From: Planctomycetes bacterium UBA1135
GTDB taxonomy: Bacteria > Planctomycetota > UBA1135
Assembly (NCBI GenBank): GCA_002311925.1
Contig: DCAK01000072.1
Span: 1 to 5,681, forward strand
Reading direction: 5' to 3'
Length of the DNA stretch: 5,681 nucleotides
Shown: piece after piece, positions 1 through 5,467 of the stretch
How the letters are laid out: the number at the start of each line of letters is the position of its first letter
Position numbering within the stretch: position 1 is the stretch's first letter
Notes under the pieces: generated by a model
Database searches by the model: none
Told to the model about the DNA's origin: nothing
The model's input: the letters and a program-made list of their open reading frames with translations, nothing else
Translations under genes and position numbers: made by a program

Positions 1-375
1 TACAGCCACAAGATTCACGCCGGCCTGGTGTTCCCGGAGTTGGAGCACTCTCTCTTCAACCCCGACATCACGGCTGAAGCATCCGCCGAATTGGCCGCCT
101 ACGAACACGGGGAAATTTTCGACAAGATTCAGGCCCTCGACCCGGTGGACCGGAATTGGGTCGGCAAGTTCTTCAGCATCTACTTCTGCCTCACCGGCCT
201 CCACGGGATTCACGTTCTCGCCGGGATGGTGCTGCTGAGTTGGCTCATCCGCCGCGGCCTGCGCGGAGACTTCGGCCCCGACAACTTCAACGCGGTCGAC
301 TTCGGGGCCCTTTACTGGCACATCGTCGACTTGGTATGGATCTTCCTCTTCCCCCTCCTCTACCTGATCAACTGA
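1..375 (+). CDS. ctaE: Cytochrome c oxidase subunit III, 3' part (5' end outside window)
   Basis: The frame is open from base 1 to the TGA at 373-375, giving 124 visible residues; the gene begins left of the window, and the GTG at 28 is an internal valine, not a start. Subunit III is a membrane subunit of heme-copper oxidases that supports the catalytic subunit I. The visible part shows family signatures: a helix with [12 protein letters not shown] (about visible residues 65-76), then [20 protein letters not shown] at the very C-terminus, the usual end of subunit III. Between the fragment's start ([10 protein letters not shown]) and the first of these helices lies a roughly 40-residue acidic soluble loop. 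The stop is 1 nt from the next start, so it is co-transcribed with the subunit IV gene. Identity is clear from these motifs; the oxidase subtype cannot be read without subunits I and II, though heme A and O synthases nearby favour an aa3-type enzyme. Confidence 0.95.
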   Translation, partial: YSHKIHAGLVFPELEHSLFNPDITAEASAELAAYEHGEIFDKIQALDPVDRNWVGKFFSIYFCLTGLHGIHVLAGMVLLSWLIRRGLRGDFGPDNFNAVDFGALYWHIVDLVWIFLFPLLYLIN

Positions 376-376
376 C

Positions 377-715
377 ATGTCGGAACATCACGAAGGAAGC
401 GGAGTCGGCCATGTCCAATCGGTCAAGACGCTGGCCATCATCCTGGTCACCCTCCTGGGCCTGACCTGGCTCACCTATGAGACCGGTTCGGCCAACCTTC
501 AAGGTTGGGACCTGTCGGTCGCCATGATCATCGCTACCATCAAGGCGTCGCTCGTGGCCCTGTTCTTCATGCACCTGAAATACGACCGCCCCCTCCACGG
601 CACCGTGTTCATGTTCGCCGTGATTTTCGTGGGGATGTTCCTGGCCTACGTGGTGGGCGACAGCCACGAATACCAGCACTACTTCGACGAGCACATCGAA
701 GACCACCGACAGTGA
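377..715 (+). CDS. ctaF: Cytochrome c oxidase subunit IV, prokaryotic type
   Basis: A 112-residue membrane protein with three predicted helices (about residues 17-34, 46-66 and 76-94), the size and topology of the prokaryotic cytochrome c oxidase subunit IV family. The diagnostic stretch is KASLVALFFMHLKYD at residues 56-70, followed by a short loop and the third helix ending in GD. Subunit IV is a small accessory subunit of the oxidase in the cytoplasmic membrane. Both tails are rich in histidine (H4, H5, H12 and H97, H101, H106, H110), with an acidic C-terminus; this is seen directly, and any metal-binding role would be speculation. The ATG at 377 follows the ctaE stop by 1 nt, and the TGA shares one base with the next ATG. 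No clear Shine-Dalgarno precedes it, so translation is probably coupled to ctaE. The symbol is by analogy with Bacillus. Confidence 0.9.
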   Translation: MSEHHEGSGVGHVQSVKTLAIILVTLLGLTWLTYETGSANLQGWDLSVAMIIATIKASLVALFFMHLKYDRPLHGTVFMFAVIFVGMFLAYVVGDSHEYQHYFDEHIEDHRQ

Positions 716-1587
716 TGATGAGGACCGGTCCCGCCCACCAGCTTCCACCTGGCACGGGCGCCTTGGGGCTGGCCATCTTCCTCGGCTCCCTCGGCACTCT
801 CTTTGCCGGTTCGCTGGCCGCCTTCTGGGTGGTCCGTGGCCGGGCTGAATCCTGGGCGGAGGACCTTCCCGCCCTCCCGCAGGGCCTCTGGATTTCCACC
901 GCCGTTCTGGGACTCTTGAGTTGGGTGGCCCAGCGGTCCGTCAACCAGCTTCGAGTTGGAAACCGGCCGGAAACCCAGAAACTTCTCCTGGCGACGGTCG
1001 CCCTGGCCCTGGTTTTCGTGGTGGTCCAGGGATTGAACTGGCAGGCGCTCATCCGGAACCAGTTGCCTCCCACATCGGGCAGCCTCTACGCCTTCACCTT
1101 CTACCTGCTCACCGGGTTGCACGCTCTTCATGTCCTGGGCGGCGTGGTTTATTCCGGCCTCGTTTGTCGGCGCATCCGGAAAGGCTCGACTCCGGGAGAG
1201 GGGGAAGCGGTCGCCAATCAGGCCAACTACTGGCATTTCCTGGGGGTGGTCTGGGTGTTCCTGCTGGTCACCCTGCTTGGCGCGGCCACCCCTTCACTTG
1301 ACCGTGAGGGCATCGCCCGCCTGTTTACCGGTCTCACGCTTGCGACCGCAATCCCCAATGTCTGGTATTGGTGGAAGACCCTGCTCGCCCTTTTTCACCG
1401 GGGCTTCTTCATGCAGGGGGTTGCCGCCCTTTTTCCGGTGATGGCCTACCTGTTCGCATGGATGCGGGCCCCGGAGCTGGGTCTCCGAGGGGTGGCGTTG
1501 CGCTGGTTCATTGCCTTCGCCGCCCTTCTTTTCTGCCTGTCCATCCGCCTCGGCGTGTTGGGGGTGGAAAGTCAGACCTGGTCGTAG
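715..1587 (+). CDS. Second cytochrome c oxidase subunit III-like protein with C-terminal membrane extension
   Basis: A 290-residue protein. Residues 13-190 form a subunit III-like unit with five predicted helices (about 14-40, 58-72, 88-106, 125-150, 172-190). They carry LTGLHALHVLGG at 132-143 and NYWHFLGVVWVFLL at 171-184, matching the same elements in the ctaE product. Unlike ctaE it does not stop there: residues 191-290 add about 100 residues with some three hydrophobic segments (around 202-215, 232-250, 262-283) and an aromatic run NVWYWW at 215-220 that I cannot assign to a family. Paired subunit III-like genes occur in other bacterial oxidase operons (for example coxO/coxP arrangements), so the core is probably a second structural subunit. 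The ATG at 715 shares one base with the ctaF stop; the adjacent ATG at 718 is equally possible and changes one residue. The last 16 nt overlap the end of ctaB on the other strand. Confidence 0.85.
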   Translation: MMRTGPAHQLPPGTGALGLAIFLGSLGTLFAGSLAAFWVVRGRAESWAEDLPALPQGLWISTAVLGLLSWVAQRSVNQLRVGNRPETQKLLLATVALALVFVVVQGLNWQALIRNQLPPTSGSLYAFTFYLLTGLHALHVLGGVVYSGLVCRRIRKGSTPGEGEAVANQANYWHFLGVVWVFLLVTLLGAATPSLDREGIARLFTGLTLATAIPNVWYWWKTLLALFHRGFFMQGVAALFPVMAYLFAWMRAPELGLRGVALRWFIAFAALLFCLSIRLGVLGVESQTWS

Positions 1588-2426
1588 AGAAGAAGAGCGA
1601 GCAGCGCCGGAAGGTAGAGCAGCGAGGCCAGCATCAGGGTTCGGGCGCGCGGCGCCGTTCGGGCGAGGCCGAAACGGGCGGTGAAGGCCAGGAAGGCGAG
1701 GCCCAGAGTGAGGGCACCGTACAAATAGGTGCGCCCCGCCATCCCGAAAATCGCGGGCAGCAGGGAGACCGGCACGAGGGTCATGGCGTAATGGACCGCT
1801 TGCCGGGCCGACACCACGCCCTCCTCGTCCGAGCCGGAAAGCATCCGCAGGCCGGCTCTTCCATAGTCCTCCCGAAAGAGCCAGGCAATGGCCATGAAAT
1901 GGGGGAGCTGCCACAGGAAGAGAATGGCGAACATCACCCCGGCCCGGAGGTCGAGACCGTTGCCCGCGGCCGCCCAGCCCACGAGGAGGGGGAAGGCCCC
2001 GGGAAGGGCGCCGACCAGGGTGTTGAGGGGGGTCACCCGCTTGAGCGGGGTGTAGATGAAGTCGTAAAGGACGATCATCACCAAGGCCAGCCAAGCGGCG
2101 AGGGGGTCGGCCCAGAGAAGAACGCCCAGCCCGGAAAGGGCGGAAACCACGACGAAAGCGGCGACGGTTCTCCGCCTGATTCTGCCCGCGGGCAGCGGCC
2201 TGTCCTTGGTCCTCTCCATGCGGGAATCAATCTTGATTTCCAGGAGCTGGTTAAGGGCGGCCGCGGACGAACTCACCAGGGTGAGGCCAAGCGCAGTTGT
2301 GGCCAGTAGCCCCCATCCCGCCGTCCCGTCGGAGGCCATCCAGGTGCAGGCGCAGGCGACCGGGGTACTGAGGACCTGGATGCGGGCCTTGCAAAGCACC
2401 ATCCAGTCGCGGATTTTCTGGTTCAC
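1572..2426 (-). CDS. ctaB: Protoheme IX farnesyltransferase (heme O synthase)
   Basis: CtaB/COX10 is a UbiA-superfamily prenyltransferase in the cytoplasmic membrane that adds a farnesyl group to heme B, making heme O, the substrate of CtaA. From the chosen start it has 284 residues, close to family length. Visible motifs: N59-x3-E63-x3-D67 continuing into RMERTKDRPLPAGR (69-82), the prenyl-diphosphate/Mg site, with Glu at the middle position as also seen in eukaryotic COX10; YTPLKRVTPLNTLVGALPGA (125-144); and WQLPHFMAIAW (172-182) followed by DYGRAGLRML (187-196). Several hydrophobic helices fill the rest. I prefer GTG at 2426: it forms a 4-nt GTGA overlap with the ctaA stop and has GAGG 7 nt upstream. 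An in-frame ATG at 2450 would add eight residues (MEIPRGGR) but lacks a good ribosome site. It is last in the assembly operon. Confidence 0.95.
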   Translation of the reverse strand: MNQKIRDWMVLCKARIQVLSTPVACACTWMASDGTAGWGLLATTALGLTLVSSSAAALNQLLEIKIDSRMERTKDRPLPAGRIRRRTVAAFVVVSALSGLGVLLWADPLAAWLALVMIVLYDFIYTPLKRVTPLNTLVGALPGAFPLLVGWAAAGNGLDLRAGVMFAILFLWQLPHFMAIAWLFREDYGRAGLRMLSGSDEEGVVSARQAVHYAMTLVPVSLLPAIFGMAGRTYLYGALTLGLAFLAFTARFGLARTAPRARTLMLASLLYLPALLALLLYDQV

Positions 2427-3349
2427 TCGGCCGCCTCGCGGAATCTCCATGCCGCTTCGATGGCCAGGGCGGTGGCGGTGGCGGTCACCAGGGCTCCAAT
2501 CAGGAGGTGAAAGGTGGCGAGGATGGCCTCAAGGAGAAAACGGGCCTCGGGCGCGGCAATCCATTCCCTGCCAGGTCCCAGGATGAGAAGCCAGACGCCG
2601 ATGCCCAGGAGAACCTGAGTGGTCACCGCGGCAAGCGCGCGGCGGCCGTTTTTCGCCAACCTGGAACCTTTCCGGCCCAGGCCGATGGCGAGGACTCCGC
2701 ACCCCGCCCATACTCCGGCGGCCGCCAGGCCGAACACGAGGTGGGCGGGGAAGTTGCCGACCTTGTGGCGGAGGGTCGCGGCGGCGACCAGGTTCAGGAA
2801 GAGAACCACCATTCCCGCTCGGGTCCAGAAGACCAGGCGTCGGCTTTGCGCGTCGGAGCTTTGGGGGGCGGCTTCCCGCCGCCCAGGGGAACTGATTATT
2901 GCCAGGCCAACGAGCAGGACCACGACCCCGTGGGCCAGAACCGCGTGAACGACCCCGCCCAGCTCGTCGTTGTTCTCAAGAACCCGGAAGGCGCCGATGA
3001 GCCCCTGGACCACCACGAGAGCGAGATTCGCCCAGGCGAGTTTCTTCCATGCGGAGGGGATGTCTCGGCCTGCGGCGCAGAGGGCGACCAGCAAGATGGA
3101 GAGGAGGCCGATGAGGGCGCCGGATTGTCGGTGGGAATGCTCCAGGGAGGCTCCCACCCCGAACTCGCCGGCGATTTTTCCGTAGAAGAAATTGAAGAGC
3201 GACCAGCCGTTGATGTCCGGCCAGGTCGGATAGGCCATGCCGACTTCCGTGCTGGTGACGGCGCCGCCGAGGCCGAAAACCAGGAGGAGGGTGGCGGCCA
3301 GGGTGACCATGGAAATCCGGTGGACCCAGGGGAGAAGCGCGGCGCTCAT
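2423..3349 (-). CDS. ctaA: Heme A synthase (COX15/CtaA family)
   Basis: CtaA/COX15 oxidises the methyl group of heme O to the formyl group of heme A in the cytoplasmic membrane. The 308-residue product has about eight hydrophobic helices in two similar four-helix halves. Family features: GLGGAVTSTEVGMAYPTWPD (26-45) in the first external loop, E70-x2-H73-R74 corresponding to the catalytic Glu and heme-ligand His of Bacillus CtaA, H135 in HAVLA as second ligand, H203 (or H195) and H281 in FHLLIGAL in the second half, plus VVQGLIGAF and TQVLLGIGVWLL at the pseudo-repeat positions. The first external loop has no cysteine, so it lacks the cysteine pair of the Bacillus type. The ATG at 3349 overlaps the cytochrome c stop as ATGA, and its own stop overlaps the ctaB GTG. 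The frame stays open further upstream to 3622, but that part is a shadow of the cytochrome c gene. Confidence 0.94.
   Translation of the reverse strand: MSAALLPWVHRISMVTLAATLLLVFGLGGAVTSTEVGMAYPTWPDINGWSLFNFFYGKIAGEFGVGASLEHSHRQSGALIGLLSILLVALCAAGRDIPSAWKKLAWANLALVVVQGLIGAFRVLENNDELGGVVHAVLAHGVVVLLVGLAIISSPGRREAAPQSSDAQSRRLVFWTRAGMVVLFLNLVAAATLRHKVGNFPAHLVFGLAAAGVWAGCGVLAIGLGRKGSRLAKNGRRALAAVTTQVLLGIGVWLLILGPGREWIAAPEARFLLEAILATFHLLIGALVTATATALAIEAAWRFREAAE
2434..2437 (-). promoter_or_regulatory. Ribosome binding site supporting the GTG start of ctaB
   Basis: The minus strand reads GAGG here, 7 nt before the GTG at 2426, inside the last codons of ctaA. It is the best placed Shine-Dalgarno-like sequence in the assembly operon and is the main reason for choosing GTG at 2426 over the ATG at 2450. 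Confidence 0.5.
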
Positions 3350-4380
3350 GGCTGGGCCAGGGCTTGGATGAAATGAACCAGGTCCCAGACCTCCTCCGGA
3401 CTGAGGACTTCGTGAAAACCGTTCATCGGTGTGCCCTTGATCCCCTGGTCGACCCTGCGGAACAGGTCCTGGGGCCTGCCGCCGCCGTGGAATTGCCCGG
3501 CCCGCAAATCGCGGGGGCGCACCTCCTTCCCCCACAGGTCGCGAAGAAGATAGGAGCCGGATTCGGGGTCCCAGACTCGAGGGCCATTTCCCGCCCCGTT
3601 TCTCCCGTGACAGCCGGCGCAATCCACTCTCTTGCTCAGAAACAGTTCGCGACCCCTGGCAACGGACTTGGCGGTCTTCTCAGGGAAGGGGGGAAGTGGA
3701 TTCACGACCTCCTCGCGGGCTTGGGTCCAGGATTCGGCCACATGGGCGGCGGCTTCCTTGACCCGGCCCTGGGCCTGTTCCGGCCCGAATGGATTTCCTG
3801 TCAGGGCTTCGGCGGCCCGGCGCTCGACTGGGCCTCGGACCAGGATGTAGGCGGAGAGGCTGACGAGTTCCTCGACTGCGGAATCAGGCAGGCCACCGAA
3901 GGAAGCCATCGAGGTGAAGGGCACCCCTTGGCGGATGACCCGAGCAAGGTCCTCGCGAAGCGGGGGGATTCCTGCCCGGGTGGTCGTGAATTTCAGGACC
4001 CCTTCATGAAAAGAGCGGGGGGAAGGAATCAGCATGCGGGCGGTGGGTCCGTCGGCCGCCCCGGTGGGTCCGTGACATTGAAGGCATTTGACTCGCCAAG
4101 TGCGGCGGCCCCGGGCCAGTTCCTCGTCGTCGGCGACGCCGAGGGCGAGGGAGAGATTGCTCGGGAGCCGAGGTTGGGCCCAGGTCCCGAATTCCTCCTC
4201 CACCGCACGGGCGAAGATCGCCTCGCCTTCCGGGCCCAGGTCCATTTCCAGGGCGGCCACCGTCAAGCGACTTCCAGTCGCTCTGTCCGGAAGGGAGCCG
4301 CTTCCCGCGAGGAGAAAGAAAAGGCCTACGAGGCAGGCGGCGCCCAAAAGGCCTGCGAGAGCGAGGTCGCGGCCCTTCAC
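3346..4380 (-). CDS. Membrane-anchored diheme cytochrome c
   Basis: From GTG at 4380 this is a 344-residue protein. An N-terminal hydrophobic helix (about 7-26) with charged KGRD before it acts as an uncleaved anchor or signal and puts the rest outside the cytoplasm. Two class I-like cytochrome c domains follow. Domain 1 (about 85-185) has CLQCH at 99-103 for heme attachment and Met158 as likely sixth ligand. Domain 2 (about 238-343) has CAGCH at 254-258 and Met319 in GTPM. The linker at 186-235 is charged and probably helical. Placed between DUF420 and ctaA in the assembly operon, it is plausibly an electron donor to the oxidase encoded opposite, but a role in assembly or another redox chain is not excluded. 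The GTG overlaps the DUF420 stop by 4 nt (GTGA). The frame is open upstream to 4695, but that extension is proline- and arginine-rich and antiparallel to real genes, so I rejected it. Confidence 0.9.
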   Translation of the reverse strand: MKGRDLALAGLLGAACLVGLFFLLAGSGSLPDRATGSRLTVAALEMDLGPEGEAIFARAVEEEFGTWAQPRLPSNLSLALGVADDEELARGRRTWRVKCLQCHGPTGAADGPTARMLIPSPRSFHEGVLKFTTTRAGIPPLREDLARVIRQGVPFTSMASFGGLPDSAVEELVSLSAYILVRGPVERRAAEALTGNPFGPEQAQGRVKEAAAHVAESWTQAREEVVNPLPPFPEKTAKSVARGRELFLSKRVDCAGCHGRNGAGNGPRVWDPESGSYLLRDLWGKEVRPRDLRAGQFHGGGRPQDLFRRVDQGIKGTPMNGFHEVLSPEEVWDLVHFIQALAQP

Positions 4381-4829
4381 GAGGCGGACAGGGCGCGAGC
4401 CCCTGAATCGGTCAGGACATAGAGAACCAACCAGACCAGGACCCCGGTGATGGAAACATATACCCAGATGGGGAAGGTCACCTTCGCCCATTTTCGATGC
4501 TGTTCGCGGCGGTCCTTGAGACCCAGCCAAAGGGTGCGGGTGGCAAGAAAGGGGACCAGGGCCGCGAGAACCGAGTGCGAGACGAGGAGGACGAGGTAGG
4601 GGGTTCGGCCCCAGGCCGGCCCGGCGTAATGGGCCACGAGGGCGTTGCTGAAGTGATAGGCCAGGTAGGAAGCCAGGAAGACCACCGAGCAGCAAAAGGC
4701 CGCAATCATGGCGTTTCGGTGGGCGGTTTCCCGGCCCTGGCGGATGAAGCGAAATCCAACCACAAGCAGGATTCCGGCAATTCCGTTGAGGGCCGCGTTG
4801 ACGGTGGGGTGGAGGGGGATGCCTTCCAT
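4377..4829 (-). CDS. DUF420 family membrane protein (CtaM-like oxidase maturation factor)
   Basis: A 150-residue protein with four predicted membrane helices (about 10-27, 40-58, 78-100, 119-139). The pattern matches DUF420: histidine at the membrane edge in AHRNAM (H37), FLASYLAYH (51-59), YLVLLVSHSVLAA (78-90), QHRKWAK (110-116) and IWVYVSITGVLVW near the end (121-133). Firmicute members of this family include CtaM, needed to mature heme-copper oxidases; the precise chemistry is not known to me, and the conserved histidines suggest a metal or heme contact by inference. Its place between SCO and a cytochrome c, ahead of ctaA and ctaB, agrees with such a role. The ATG at 4829 lies 1 nt after the SCO stop; GGAGG at 4842-4846 (minus strand) is 12 nt upstream, rather far for a ribosome site, so coupling to SCO translation is likely. 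The long in-frame upstream extension is a shadow of SCO. Confidence 0.87.
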   Translation of the reverse strand: MEGIPLHPTVNAALNGIAGILLVVGFRFIRQGRETAHRNAMIAAFCCSVVFLASYLAYHFSNALVAHYAGPAWGRTPYLVLLVSHSVLAALVPFLATRTLWLGLKDRREQHRKWAKVTFPIWVYVSITGVLVWLVLYVLTDSGARALSAS

Positions 4830-4830
4830 G

Positions 4831-5403
4831 TCAGGAACCGGCCTCCGCCAGGAGGGCGCGAAGAGCGACATCCAGGGCTTTGTGCCCGGCGTCGTCCAGC
4901 CCATCGAAGGCTCCACGGATGTCGCCCTTGGCGTCCACCAGGATGAACCGGGACGAATGGAGAATGTCGCCCCCTTCATCCATCCCGCGGCCCATGGCCA
5001 GGCGGAAGGTGCCCGTGCAAAGGGCGCGGATGGCTTTCTTGTCTCCGGTGGCGAATCGCCAACGTTCCTGGGGAAGGTTCCGCTCGTCGGCATAGGCTCG
5101 CAGGCGTTGGGATGTGTCCCATTCGGGGTCAATGGAGACGCTCAGAAACTTGGGCGCGGCCCCCGGCCATCGGGCAGCCACGCTCTCCATCCTTTCCGTC
5201 ATCAGAGGACAGATGCTGGGGCAACGGGTGAAGAAAAAATCCACCACCCAGGTGGATCCGGCCAGGGTTTCCCGGGTGAGGGGTTGGCCGTCCTGGTCGA
5301 CCAGGTCGAATGCGGCCAGGGCTCCCATGACGGGAGGGGGGTCGGGTTGCCCGCAGCCGGCGAGAAGCGAGATTCCGAAAATGAGAGAGGTGAGGCCCCG
5401 CAT
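4831..5403 (-). CDS. sco: SCO1/SenC-family copper chaperone lipoprotein
   Basis: SCO proteins have a thioredoxin fold and deliver copper to, or reduce, the CuA centre of oxidase subunit II on the outer face of the membrane. The 190-residue product begins with a lipoprotein signal: Arg2, a hydrophobic stretch and the lipobox LLAGC with Cys17 as lipidation site. The copper motif is C61-x3-C65 within FFFTRCPSICPLM (56-68), and the third ligand is His149 in LHSSRFILVD. SVSIDPEWDT (88-97) is the usual conserved segment of the fold. It is first in the five-gene assembly operon. The start at 5403 gives a correctly sized signal peptide; no Shine-Dalgarno precedes it, which would fit a leaderless or nearly leaderless transcript from the candidate -10 just upstream. 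Family identity is firm; whether it acts on CuA here is inferred from its neighbours. Confidence 0.94.
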   Translation of the reverse strand: MRGLTSLIFGISLLAGCGQPDPPPVMGALAAFDLVDQDGQPLTRETLAGSTWVVDFFFTRCPSICPLMTERMESVAARWPGAAPKFLSVSIDPEWDTSQRLRAYADERNLPQERWRFATGDKKAIRALCTGTFRLAMGRGMDEGGDILHSSRFILVDAKGDIRGAFDGLDDAGHKALDVALRALLAEAGS

Positions 5404-5411
5404 GGGGAGGC

Positions 5412-5417
5412 ATTCTA
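5412..5417 (-). promoter_or_regulatory. Candidate -10 element for the assembly operon
   Basis: The minus strand reads TAGAAT, one base from the sigma70 consensus TATAAT. Transcription would begin near 5405, about two bases before the SCO ATG, which would explain the missing Shine-Dalgarno. No good -35 hexamer is seen at the usual distance; that position falls within the neighbouring inverted repeat. Weak evidence, from position and sequence only. Confidence 0.3.
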
Positions 5418-5423
5418 AGGCGG

Positions 5424-5446
5424 AACCCCGGCCCCGAATCGGGGTT
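5424..5446. repeat. GC-rich inverted repeat in the divergent intergenic region
   Basis: Perfect 7-bp arms AACCCCG (5424-5430) and CGGGGTT (5440-5446) flank a 9-nt loop. An alternative pairing uses CCCCGA (5432-5437) and TCGGGG (5439-5444) with a 1-nt centre. It lies between the start of SCO and the start of the CotH-like gene, where it could be an operator for either promoter or a hairpin. It is not followed by a T run on either strand, so an intrinsic terminator is unlikely; chance pairing in GC-rich DNA is possible. Confidence 0.45.
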
Positions 5447-5467
5447 TGGCCGGTAAGCTAGGTATTG

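Larger units (their letters stand above)
5404..5467. other. Divergent intergenic region
   Basis: The only non-coding gap longer than 1 nt in the window, 64 nt between the starts of SCO (minus) and the CotH-like gene (plus). It must hold any promoter for the five-gene assembly operon and probably the one for the CotH-like gene. The visible content is the inverted repeat and the TAGAAT candidate; I found no convincing plus-strand -35/-10 pair. Confidence 0.7.

Noticed and set aside
1294..2094. Minus-strand open frame of 266 codons overlapping ctaB in another frame
   Set aside because: Proline- and arginine-rich shadow translation; the ctaB frame carries all the prenyltransferase motifs.
1368..2309. 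Plus-strand open frame of 313 codons spanning the end of the subunit III-like gene and ctaB
   Set aside because: It crosses two real genes in other frames and its product is low-complexity and charged, with no family features.
2507..3376. Plus-strand open frame of 289 codons antisense to ctaA
   Set aside because: Its composition (Gly, Glu, Asp and His rich, no hydrophobic core) is the mirror of a membrane protein gene; the minus strand encodes clear heme A synthase.
3364..4422. Long plus-strand open frame of 352 codons antisense to the diheme cytochrome c
   Set aside because: High-GC DNA produces long antisense frames; its translation has no recognisable domain, while the opposite strand encodes two CxxCH cytochrome domains with Met ligands.
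4381..4695. Upstream extension of the cytochrome c frame to an ATG at 4695
   Set aside because: The extra 105 residues overlap the DUF420 gene, are Pro/Gly/Arg rich and would bury the membrane anchor; GTG at 4380 with a 4-nt overlap is far more likely.
5424..5446. Inverted repeat as an intrinsic terminator
   Set aside because: It lies between two divergent gene starts, with no gene ending there and no T run after the stem on either strand.
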